Assembly (NCBI GenBank): GCA_905479855.1
Contig: CAJQOF010000039.1
Location: 1 to 6,150, forward strand
Origin: an uncultured Cytophagales bacterium
Lineage (GTDB): Bacteria; Bacteroidota; Bacteroidia; Cytophagales; Amoebophilaceae
Direction: 5' to 3'
DNA: 6,150 nucleotides
The notes beneath the pieces were generated by a model. It saw nothing but the letters and a program-made list of their open reading frames with translations. It was not told the DNA's origin and ran no database searches. Made by a program: the position numbers and the translations under genes. This document shows, in pieces, positions 1 to 5,980 of the stretch. The stretch's first letter is position 1, and each line of letters starts with the position of its first letter.

Positions 1-444
1 CTTGGCAACAGCAATGGTGCGAATGGACTTAAAGACCCGATCTAAGTAAGGGACCAACTGCTTATAGTCATTGTTCTTGCGTGCTGTTCTCCACACAAAC
101 TCACATTCTCCAGTGGCAATACTGTACTCCTTTTGCACATCGGGGGTAATACAGTGGGCTTCATCATAGCCCTTTTTAATCACCCTTAAGTTGGCCAGCT
201 GCCACTGGTCTAGCGCATTCTCTTCTTGCAAAGCAGCCGTTATAAGCTCCCCAGCTTCTTTGGCTGTTATGAGCTTATGCAATAGGGTGGCAACCGTGGC
301 CATTTCCTTTTGTCGATTTGGGGCAGAACCCTTGGCAAGCAAAGTCGCCTTGTCCCAATAGGCCAGTGCCATAATATTGCCTAGATGAACAATTTCCTCA
401 GCGTGTTTCTCTAGTGCACAATAGTTAGGTGTTTTAGATGACAT
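1..444 (-). CDS. M32-family (Taq-type) metallocarboxypeptidase, N-terminal part, cut by the window edge
   Basis: Reading the minus strand from an ATG at 444 gives 148 codons open to the window edge. The protein begins MSSKTPNYCALEKHAEEIVH and continues with helices typical of the start of carboxypeptidase Taq: an aliphatic stretch ending in Y-W-D (W30, D31), then G-S-A-P-N-R-Q-K-E-M-A-T (39-50) and L-L-H-K-L (54-58). Later come a C-E-F-V-W-R-T-A-R segment and P-Y-L-D-R-V-F. M32 enzymes are about 500 residues and remove C-terminal amino acids from peptides using one divalent metal; their HEXXH motif would lie near residue 260, outside this window, so activity cannot be judged here. The Met-Pro pair usual after the WD motif is replaced by L-L-A-K. 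The start has an A-rich leader (ACAAACAAAAACTTT) and no Shine-Dalgarno sequence, as is usual in Bacteroidota. It is transcribed divergently from sufS. A role in peptide turnover fits the peptide transporter nearby, but they are not co-transcribed. Family confidence is good; physiological substrate unknown. Confidence 0.82.
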   Translation of the reverse strand, partial: MSSKTPNYCALEKHAEEIVHLGNIMALAYWDKATLLAKGSAPNRQKEMATVATLLHKLITAKEAGELITAALQEENALDQWQLANLRVIKKGYDEAHCITPDVQKEYSIATGECEFVWRTARKNNDYKQLVPYLDRVFKSIRTIAVAK

Positions 445-528
445 AAAGTTTTTGTTTGTGGCACTAGTCCTGTGGGCCTATGCCGGGTTGACTATTAATT
501 TCCCCTGCGTCTGTATCGCACAACGGCC

Positions 529-556
529 CGAAGTTACAGATAACTGGGTAATACAA
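529..556 (-). promoter_or_regulatory. Possible Bacteroidota-type promoter for the M32 carboxypeptidase gene
   Basis: On the minus strand TTG (554-556) is followed after 17 bases by TAACTTCG (529-536), one mismatch from the TAnnTTTG consensus of the Bacteroidota primary sigma factor. Transcription would start near 522, giving a leader of roughly 78 bases. The spacer is at the short end of the usual range, so this is a weak call. Confidence 0.22.
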
Positions 557-654
557 CTAGCATATTTTAGGGTACTGGGCATGGACTTTTCCCAAGCAGG
601 GTTATTGCCGTTTGGGCTACGCCTCTTTTTCATGCCGACTTGCCTCCTTGGGCA

Positions 655-685
655 CTGCGAGAAAGTAACTGGCCTACTACCTTTG
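655..685 (+). promoter_or_regulatory. Possible promoter for sufS, which would imply a downstream start codon
   Basis: TACCTTTG at 678-685 is an exact match to the Bacteroidota -7 consensus TAnnTTTG. Upstream, CTG at 655-657 is one base from the -33 TTG, with a 20-base spacer. If used, transcription starts near 692, inside the ATG at 691, so translation would have to begin at the GTG at 721. The -33 box is imperfect and the octamer could be chance. Confidence 0.28.
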
Positions 686-690
686 TGCGC

Positions 691-1944
691 ATGATCCATC
701 CTTTACCCCCCAGCGCACCCGTGCAAAACGAAGACATTCAAGCGATCCGCGCGCAGTTCCCCACGCTGCACCAAACGGTGCATGGTAAGCCACTTATTTA
801 TCTAGACAGTGCGGCCACCGCGCAGAAACCCCAGGCGGTGCTAGATGCACTAGCGCACTACTACCAGCAAGATAACGCCAATGTGCACAGGGGTGCACAC
901 GCCTTGGCAGGGAGAGCAACAGCTGCGTTAGAGGCTACACGGGAGTGTGTTCGGCAGTTTATTCATGCGGCCGATGGGGCCGAGGTCATCTTTACGGCAG
1001 GTGCCACTGCCAGCATCAACTTAGTAGCCGCTACCTATGGCCAGGCAGCGTTGCAGCCCGGGGACGAGGTGCTTATTTCGCATATGGAGCACCACGCCAA
1101 CATTGTTCCCTGGCAGATGCTCTGTCAGGCTAAAGGCGCTCAACTGAAAGTGATACCCATCAACGAGCGTGGGGAGCTACTGCTTGCTGCTTTCTCGGAG
1201 CTTTTGACCTCCAGGACCAAGATTGTCGCTATCTCCTATGCCTCCAACACCCTCGGCACCATCAACCCCATTAAAGAGATGGTGAAGCAAGCCCATGCGC
1301 AAGGGGCCGTTGTAGTGGTGGATGCGGCACAAGCGGCCGCGCATCTGCCCATCAATGTGCAGGAGCTAGATTGTGACTTTCTGGCTTTTTCTGCTCACAA
1401 GGCGTATGGCCCTACGGGGGTGGGGGTGTTGTATGGCAAAAAAACGCTGCTGGAAGCAATGCCCCCTTACCAGGGTGGTGGTGAAATGATTCGGGAAGTT
1501 ACGCTGGCGCACACTACCTACAATTCCCCTCCTTACAAGTTTGAAGCAGGCACCCCCAATATAGCCGGTATTGTGGCTTGGCGCGCGGCATTGGATTTTA
1601 TCACGGCTATTGGGTTCCCTAAATTGCAAGCGCATGAAGATGCATTACTGACCTATGCCGCCGATTTGCTACAGCGTATTCCTAATGTGCGGCTTATTGG
1701 CACAGCACCGAATAAGATTAGCGTACTCTCCTTTGTGGTGGAGGGCATGCACCACCTGGATGTAGGCATGTTGCTCGATGCCCATGGTATTGCGGTGAGA
1801 ACAGGGCATAGCTGCACGCAGCCGCTGATGGACTTTTTGGGCATTGAAGGGGTTATTCGCGCCTCGTTGGCGGCCTACAACACAAAAGAGGATGTAGACC
1901 GGCTTGCGGAAGCAGTGGAGAAAATCGTAAAAACACATTGCTAG
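691..1944 (+). CDS. sufS: Cysteine desulfurase SufS (group II, PLP-dependent)
   Basis: SufS takes sulfur from L-cysteine as a persulfide, releasing alanine, and passes it to the SUF iron-sulfur assembly scaffold in the cytoplasm. Counting from the ATG at 691 (417 residues), the visible active-site elements are N-V-H-R-G-A-H (64-70), the PLP-stacking His134 in E-H-H-A-N-I-V-P-W, Asp211 and Gln214 in V-D-A-A-Q, the Schiff-base Lys237 in S-A-H-K-A-Y-G, the persulfide Cys375 in R-T-G-H-S-C-T-Q-P, and Arg390. Relative to E. coli SufS (H123, K226, C364, R379 from memory) all four shift by exactly 11, so there are no internal indels and only a longer N-terminus. The GTG at 721 would give 407 residues, close to E. 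coli's 406, and is a real alternative start. The usual second His before the catalytic Cys (GHHC) is Ser here. It ends in TAG, convergent with dnaK. SufB, C and D are not in the window, although Bacteroidota often have them just upstream. CsdA is the other possibility in this family. Confidence 0.93.
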   Translation: MIHPLPPSAPVQNEDIQAIRAQFPTLHQTVHGKPLIYLDSAATAQKPQAVLDALAHYYQQDNANVHRGAHALAGRATAALEATRECVRQFIHAADGAEVIFTAGATASINLVAATYGQAALQPGDEVLISHMEHHANIVPWQMLCQAKGAQLKVIPINERGELLLAAFSELLTSRTKIVAISYASNTLGTINPIKEMVKQAHAQGAVVVVDAAQAAAHLPINVQELDCDFLAFSAHKAYGPTGVGVLYGKKTLLEAMPPYQGGGEMIREVTLAHTTYNSPPYKFEAGTPNIAGIVAWRAALDFITAIGFPKLQAHEDALLTYAADLLQRIPNVRLIGTAPNKISVLSFVVEGMHHLDVGMLLDAHGIAVRTGHSCTQPLMDFLGIEGVIRASLAAYNTKEDVDRLAEAVEKIVKTHC

Positions 1945-1979
1945 ATTGCTTGCCCTGCTTGCACGGCTCATGTAACTAC

Positions 1980-2032
1980 AAAAAAATAAGGGCGCCCCAA
2001 TGCCATTGCTTTCGCCAGCACTAGAACGCCCT
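1980..2032 (-). terminator. Likely Rho-independent terminator of dnaK
   Basis: Reading the minus strand past the dnaK stop, AGGGCG (from 2032-2027) pairs perfectly with CGCCCT (from 1994-1989) around a 32-base loop, followed by TA and then a run of seven T (1986-1980). A small inner hairpin (TGCT/AGCA) may shorten the loop. The T run is on only one side, so it should work for dnaK and not for sufS coming the other way. The long loop lowers confidence. Confidence 0.5.
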
Positions 2033-2065
2033 GATCACTGTAAGTAGCTTCGTAAAAAGCAGTCA

Positions 2066-4009
2066 TTACTCCTCTTCTTTCACCTCTTCAAACTCCGCCT
2101 CAGTAGCATCACCATTTTCTTCTTTGGGTGCACTTTCACCATCAGGCTGTTGGCCCGTTCCCGCCGCACCAGCGGCCGCTGCAGCACCAAATGGATCCAT
2201 ATTATCACCCTTGTACATGTCTGCAGAAGATGCTTGCCAAGCCTTGTTCAAAGCTTCTAAGGCCTTGTCAATCTCAGGCAAATCTTTTGCTTCCTGGGCC
2301 TTCTTCAAGTCAGCCAATGCAGTTTCTATCGCCTCCTTATTCGGTGCAGAAAGTTTCTCCCCAAGCTCCTTAAGCTGCTTTTCAGTCTGGAAGATTTGGC
2401 TGTCAGCCATATTGAACTTATCAATACGTTCCTTCTCCTTTTTGTCTGTCTCTGCATTCGCTTCTGCTTCCTCCTTCATTTTATTGATCTCAGATTCTGT
2501 GAGCCCAGAAGAAGCCTCAATGCGAATCTGCTGCTCTTTGCCGGTGCCTTTGTCCTTGGCAGAAACATTGAGAAGACCGTTGGCATCAATATCAAACTTC
2601 ACCTCAATCTGCGGAACCCCTCTTTGCGCAGTAGGAATTCCATCCAGATGAAACCGGCCAATGCTCCGGTTGTCCTTGGCCATAGGTCGTTCACCTTGCA
2701 GCACATGGATCTCTACAGAAGATTGGTTATCAGATGCCGTGGAGAATGTCTGGGACTTCGCGGTCGGTATGGTCGTATTGGCCTCTATTAGCTTGGTGAA
2801 TACACTGCCCATGGTTTCTAGCCCAAGAGAAAGCGGCGTAACATCCAGCAACAATACGTCTTTTACCTCACCAGTAAGAACGCCACCCTGAATAGCGGCA
2901 CCAATGGCCACCACCTCATCTGGATTTACCCCTTTGGAGGCTTTCCTGCCAAAGAATTTCTCTACCTCTTCTTGAATCTTTGGAATTCGGGTAGAGCCTC
3001 CCACCAAGATCACCTCATCGATGTCTGAAGTTTGAAGCCGAGCATCTTTCAACGCCTTTTTGCACGGCGCTAGTGTTCTTTTCACCAAATCATCAGTAAG
3101 TTGCTCAAACTGCGCTCTGGTAATAGTTTTCACCAAGTGCTTGGGCATGCCATCTACCGCCATAATGTAGGGCAGATTCACCTCTGTGGTCGTAGCACTA
3201 GAGAGTTCTATCTTTACCTTCTCCGCGGCTTCTTTCAAACGTTGCAAAGCCGTTGGGTCTTTCTTTAAATCTAGCCCTTCCTCCTTTTTGAAGGTGTCTG
3301 CCAACCAGTTGATGATCTTCTGGTCGAAATCATCACCGCCCAAATGGACATCTCCGTTGGTCGATTTTACCTCAAAAACACCATCTCCTAGCTCCAAGAT
3401 AGAGACGTCAAAGGTCCCCCCTCCCAAGTCAAAGACAGCAATCTTCACATCCTTGTGCTTTTTATCCAGCCCATAAGCCAAAGCCGCAGCAGTAGGTTCG
3501 TTAATAATACGCTTTACATCTAGCCCCGCAATCTTGCCCGCCTCTTTGGTCGCCTGCCGCTCAGCATCGTTGAAGTAAGCAGGCACCGTGATCACCGCCT
3601 CTTTTACCTCACTGCCCAAGTAGTCCTCAGCTGTTGTTTTCATCTTTTGCAAGATCATCGCCGATATTTCCTGGGGAGCGTACATCCGGTCACCTATCTT
3701 GACGCTTACAACACCGTTGCTGCCCTTTTCCACTTTATAAGGCATTTCTTTAATCTCTTCTGCTACTTCCGCGTACTTTTTCCCCATAAACCGCTTTACA
3801 GAGCTGATGGTGTTTTCTGGGTTAATGATTGCTTGGCGCTTGGCAGGGTCTCCTACCTTGCGCTCGCCTTTACCCCCGTTTAAGAAAGCAACAATAGAAG
3901 GTGTAGTGCGCTTTCCCTCACTGTTGGCAATAACAACAGGCTCGTTGCCCTCCATCACCGCCACACAAGAGTTGGTGGTTCCTAAGTCAATTCCAATAAT
4001 TTTTCCCAT
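2066..4009 (-). CDS. dnaK: Molecular chaperone DnaK (Hsp70)
   Basis: A complete 647-residue Hsp70, close to the 638 of E. coli DnaK. It binds exposed hydrophobic stretches of unfolded proteins in the cytoplasm in an ATP-driven cycle with DnaJ and GrpE. The nucleotide-binding domain spans about 1-383 with the three Hsp70 signatures visible: I-D-L-G-T-T-N-S (7-14), [11 protein letters not shown] (193-203) and V-G-G-S-T-R-I-P-K (336-344). Lys72 in S-V-K-R-F matches the catalytic lysine. The hydrophobic linker V-L-L-L-D-V-T-P (385-392) follows, then the substrate-binding beta domain (about 393-503), a helical lid, and a disordered Ala/Gly-rich then acidic tail ending E-E-V-K-E-E-E. The insert in the first quadrant that is typical of diderm DnaK is present (about 66-95). 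The start has an A-rich leader and no Shine-Dalgarno sequence. No grpE or dnaJ is adjacent; the gene upstream is a peptide transporter and the one downstream is convergent sufS, so it is probably monocistronic. Identification is very secure. Confidence 0.98.
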   Translation of the reverse strand: MGKIIGIDLGTTNSCVAVMEGNEPVVIANSEGKRTTPSIVAFLNGGKGERKVGDPAKRQAIINPENTISSVKRFMGKKYAEVAEEIKEMPYKVEKGSNGVVSVKIGDRMYAPQEISAMILQKMKTTAEDYLGSEVKEAVITVPAYFNDAERQATKEAGKIAGLDVKRIINEPTAAALAYGLDKKHKDVKIAVFDLGGGTFDVSILELGDGVFEVKSTNGDVHLGGDDFDQKIINWLADTFKKEEGLDLKKDPTALQRLKEAAEKVKIELSSATTTEVNLPYIMAVDGMPKHLVKTITRAQFEQLTDDLVKRTLAPCKKALKDARLQTSDIDEVILVGGSTRIPKIQEEVEKFFGRKASKGVNPDEVVAIGAAIQGGVLTGEVKDVLLLDVTPLSLGLETMGSVFTKLIEANTTIPTAKSQTFSTASDNQSSVEIHVLQGERPMAKDNRSIGRFHLDGIPTAQRGVPQIEVKFDIDANGLLNVSAKDKGTGKEQQIRIEASSGLTESEINKMKEEAEANAETDKKEKERIDKFNMADSQIFQTEKQLKELGEKLSAPNKEAIETALADLKKAQEAKDLPEIDKALEALNKAWQASSADMYKGDNMDPFGAAAAAGAAGTGQQPDGESAPKEENGDATEAEFEEVKEEE

Positions 4010-4041
4010 GTCTTTTGTGTTAAATTAAGTTTTACAATGCG

Positions 4042-4072
4042 CTACATTACTTGATGCGGATGAAGATAGCAA
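4042..4072 (-). promoter_or_regulatory. Possible dnaK promoter
   Basis: On the minus strand TTG (4070-4072) is followed after 20 bases by TAATGTAG (4042-4049), two mismatches from TAnnTTTG. The start of transcription would fall near 4035, leaving a leader of about 26 bases rich in A and T. No CIRCE inverted repeat (TTAGCACTC and its complement) is visible upstream, so HrcA control is not supported by the sequence. Confidence 0.33.
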
Positions 4073-4121
4073 GCGCCGTGCCAGAGTTGTTAACCCATCG
4101 GCCGCTATGCCATTTTGGCGC

Positions 4122-4165
4122 ATAAAAACACCCCGCGCCGAGGAACGCTGGCCTGGGGGGGCGTG
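4122..4165 (-). terminator. Possible weak terminator after the peptide transporter gene
   Basis: Downstream of the transporter stop, the minus strand has CACGCCCC (4165-4158), which can pair with GGGGTG (4134-4129) if one G bulges, followed at once by TTTTT (4128-4124). The stem is short, bulged and has a loop of more than 20 bases, so read-through into dnaK is possible. Confidence 0.28.
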
Positions 4166-4204
4166 GCGATCCTCTACACAGCGTGCATTACAATATTGGC
4201 CGTT

Positions 4205-5572
4205 CTACGCTTCTTCTTGAATAATTTGCTCGCTGCCATGGGTGAGCTTCATGAGTCTTTTGTTGAAGATGATAAACGGAATTCCCAACAGCACTGTGAT
4301 GACGAATAAGAGCTGGAAGATCGTCAAGTCACCCAACAAGGCAGACTGCGCACCAACCTTGGCGGCGGCCCAGTTGGCCATCCCTATCACGGCAAAGAAA
4401 ATCCCCATCATGGAGGACTTCACGCGCTTGGGGGCTACTTTGGTGATAAAGGATAGTGATACGGGTGATAGGCATAGTTCCCCCATGGTTTGGAGGAAAT
4501 AGGCGCCCGCTATCCAGTATAGCCCAGATTGCGCTACTGGTGAGCATTGCATTTGCAAAGCAGCGCCTACCATGAACAAAAAGCTGAGCCCGGTAATGAT
4601 ATTGCCTACGCCCATTTTGTAGATGGAAGAGATATGCGGGTAGCGCTTGGATAGCCCCATCCAAATGATGGATACGATGGGCCCAAAGAGCATGATAAAG
4701 GCAGGATTAAGCGCCTGCAGCGTACTGGCGGGTACTTCCCACCCCAGAACATACCGGTTGGTGTACTTGTCTGCATAGAGGTTCATGAGCCCTCCTGCTT
4801 GCTCAAAGGCTACAAAAAAGGAGAATACGACAGTAAAGCATATAAAAAGCACAATAAGGCGATCCTTTTCTTCTTGGGTAAAAGATAGGCGCTGAGAGGG
4901 GGTGCCACCCTTGCTGCCATCTGCATTGATCACATTGCTTTTCTGGGGCTTTGCTCCTACCGCTCCCAAATGCTTTTTGCCTAAAAGAAAAGTAACGATG
5001 CCTATCAAAATACCAAACCCGGCAAGGCCAAAGCCATAGTGCCACCCATATTCTTCACCAATATAACCAACGAGGAGAGAGGAAAGCATGGCTCCGATAT
5101 TGATGCCCATGTAGAAGATGGTAAACCCACCATCACGCCGCGCATCCCCCTTTTTGTAGAGGCCGCCTACCATGGTAGAGATATTAGGCTTGAGCAGCCC
5201 GGTGCCTATGGCAATGCAAACCAACCCAACAATAAAGGTAGATTCGTCGCTGAATGCCAACGTGAAGTGGCCAATGCATTGGAATACCCCCCCCCACAAT
5301 ACTGCCGCCCTTTGGCCTATGTAGCGGTCGGCCAAAAAACCACCAGGAATGCCCAGTACGTAGACCATCATGGCATAGGTGCCGAGTAGTTCAAGCGCCT
5401 CAACTTCCGTCCAGCCAAAGCCCCCCTTGGCTCGGTCTACGAGGAAGAGCACCAGAATGGCACGCATGCCGTAGAAGCTAAATCGCTCCCACATTTCGGT
5501 TAAAAAAAGAATAAATAAGCCCTTGGGATGTCCCAAGAAAGTGGCCGAGTCGTCGCTCGTTGATGAAGACAT
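4205..5572 (-). CDS. POT/PTR2-family proton-coupled oligopeptide transporter
   Basis: A complete 455-residue inner-membrane protein of the major facilitator superfamily, expected to bring di- and tripeptides into the cell with protons. The POT motif E-M-W-E-R-F-S-F-Y-G lies in the first helix (26-35), with Glu26, Glu29 and Arg30 in the proton and peptide coupling positions. The first PTR2 signature G-G-F-L-A-D-R-Y-I-G is at 77-86 and the second, F-Y-M-G-I-N-I-G, at 153-160. A-F-E-Q at 255-258 and G-E-L-C-L-S-P at 364-370 match the conserved helix 7 and helix 10 segments. I count about twelve hydrophobic segments (roughly 19-46, 61-82, 89-108, 113-130, 150-172, 177-197, 238-257, 289-307, 317-337, 348-366, 387-405, 415-437). 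Residues 199-237 between segments 6 and 7 are hydrophilic, so the extra HA/HB hairpin of many bacterial POTs seems absent. The ATG at 5572 has a clear promoter and A/T-rich leader upstream. DtpT-like is the best description; exact substrates (including nitrate or drug-like ones known for this family) cannot be read from sequence. Confidence 0.93.
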   Translation of the reverse strand: MSSSTSDDSATFLGHPKGLFILFLTEMWERFSFYGMRAILVLFLVDRAKGGFGWTEVEALELLGTYAMMVYVLGIPGGFLADRYIGQRAAVLWGGVFQCIGHFTLAFSDESTFIVGLVCIAIGTGLLKPNISTMVGGLYKKGDARRDGGFTIFYMGINIGAMLSSLLVGYIGEEYGWHYGFGLAGFGILIGIVTFLLGKKHLGAVGAKPQKSNVINADGSKGGTPSQRLSFTQEEKDRLIVLFICFTVVFSFFVAFEQAGGLMNLYADKYTNRYVLGWEVPASTLQALNPAFIMLFGPIVSIIWMGLSKRYPHISSIYKMGVGNIITGLSFLFMVGAALQMQCSPVAQSGLYWIAGAYFLQTMGELCLSPVSLSFITKVAPKRVKSSMMGIFFAVIGMANWAAAKVGAQSALLGDLTIFQLLFVITVLLGIPFIIFNKRLMKLTHGSEQIIQEEA

Positions 5573-5613
5573 AATAGGATATTGGTTTAGTTAAAAACAG
5601 ATTAAACAATCCA

Positions 5614-5646
5614 CAAAGATAGCCACAGCGGTTGGGGTTATGCAAA
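5614..5646 (-). promoter_or_regulatory. Bacteroidota-type promoter of the peptide transporter gene
   Basis: On the minus strand TTTG (5646-5643) is followed after 21 bases by TATCTTTG (5621-5614), a perfect TAnnTTTG -7 box. Spacing is inside the range reported for the Bacteroidota primary sigma factor. Transcription would start near 5607, leaving a leader of about 35 bases. This is the best promoter match in the window and one of the arguments for the phylum. Confidence 0.6.
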
Positions 5647-5674
5647 TTAGGGGTGATTGGTGGGGTTGGAATGG

Positions 5675-5713
5675 CAGCGAGTGGAGGGCGACTGCGTCGC
5701 CCTCCACTCGCTG
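5675..5713. repeat. Perfect 18-bp inverted repeat with 3-base loop
   Basis: Positions 5675-5692 (CAGCGAGTGGAGGGCGAC) pair without mismatch with 5696-5713 around the loop TGC. No T run follows on either strand, so this is not an ordinary terminator. It lies 28 bases upstream of the transporter's -33 box and shares its last base with the next hairpin. It is probably an extragenic palindromic repeat or other hairpin element. Confidence 0.85.
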
Positions 5714-5735
5714 TGCGTAGCTTGTAGCTACGCAC
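5713..5735. repeat. Perfect 10-bp inverted repeat, first copy of the TGCGTAGC hairpin
   Basis: GTGCGTAGCT (5713-5722) pairs perfectly with AGCTACGCAC (5726-5735) around TGT. It abuts the preceding 18-bp hairpin. The same left arm recurs at 5767-5776, which shows that this is one of a pair of related hairpins. Confidence 0.75.
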
Positions 5736-5766
5736 CAATAAATGCTACAGCAAGCGGAATAGGTAA

Positions 5767-5789
5767 GTGCGTAGCTGCAGGCTACGCAG
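5767..5789. repeat. Second copy of the TGCGTAGC hairpin
   Basis: TGCGTAGC (5768-5775) pairs perfectly with GCTACGCA (5781-5788) around TGCAG. Its left arm GTGCGTAGCT (5767-5776) is identical over ten bases to the copy 54 bases upstream, while the loop and outer bases differ. That pattern indicates a shared origin with some decay, with pairing kept in the stem. Confidence 0.68.
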
Positions 5790-5830
5790 ACTATTGCAGA
5801 TGTGGATACACCACACGAAATCCCTCGCAG

Positions 5831-5844
5831 GGCTCGGGATGACA
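5831..5844 (+). repeat. Degenerate copy of the GGATGACA repeat motif
   Basis: GGCTCGGGATGACA at 5831-5844 differs by one base from GGCTCAGGATGACA at 5910-5923. It looks like an eroded partial copy of the longer element that starts at 5873. The neighbouring GGAGCAGC (5847-5854) is the inverse of GCTGCTCC (5882-5889), so the two units are also linked by an inverted repeat. Confidence 0.5.
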
Positions 5845-5872
5845 GCGGAGCAGCTTGTAGACAATACGGCTA

Positions 5873-5980
5873 AGATCCTTCGCTGCTCCCTCACGAAAGC
5901 TCGGGACATGGCTCAGGATGACAAAGCCAGGGCTGCTTCGCGCAGCGAAGCAGCCAAAGAATGGGCGCAACGAAGGATCT
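5873..5980. repeat. 108-bp palindromic element with inverted ends, directly after the nuclease gene
   Basis: The ends AGATCCTTCGCTGC (5873-5886) and GCAACGAAGGATCT (5967-5980) are inverted copies with one mismatch in 14; the outer ten bases are perfect. Inside are the motif GGCTCAGGATGACA (5910-5923) and a perfect 11-bp hairpin, GGCTGCTTCGC (5931-5941) with GCGAAGCAGCC (5945-5955) around GCA. Sequences of the form GATCCTTCG...GGATGACA are, from general knowledge, common dispersed intergenic repeats in unrelated bacteria. There is no coding capacity for a transposase, so it would need to be moved in trans if mobile. Its right end overlaps the nuclease stop codon by one base. Confidence 0.6.

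Noticed and set aside
640..690. Longer SufS beginning at TTG 640
   Set aside because: The extra 17 residues match nothing known at SufS N-termini, and the protein from 691 is already longer than usual.
452..694. Small plus-strand reading frame of 80 codons from a TTG
   Set aside because: No family resemblance, no plausible initiation signal, and it overlaps the sufS start.
2124..2651. Long plus-strand reading frame opposite dnaK (175 codons)
   Set aside because: It is the antisense shadow of the Lys/Glu-rich DnaK lid and tail; composition is explained by the opposite strand.
4010..4110. CIRCE/HrcA operator upstream of dnaK
   Set aside because: TTAACAACTC at 4083-4094 (minus strand) has no matching inverted GAGTGCTAA arm at the right distance.
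4205..5572. Operon of the peptide transporter with dnaK
   Set aside because: They are 195 bases apart with a possible terminator and a separate promoter candidate, so co-transcription is not supported, though weak read-through is possible.
5675..5713. The 18-bp hairpin as a Rho-independent terminator
   Set aside because: No T run follows the stem on either strand, and no gene ends just before it.
5675..5980. CRISPR array
   Set aside because: The repeats are few, of different types, unevenly spaced and mostly palindromic, with no regular spacers.
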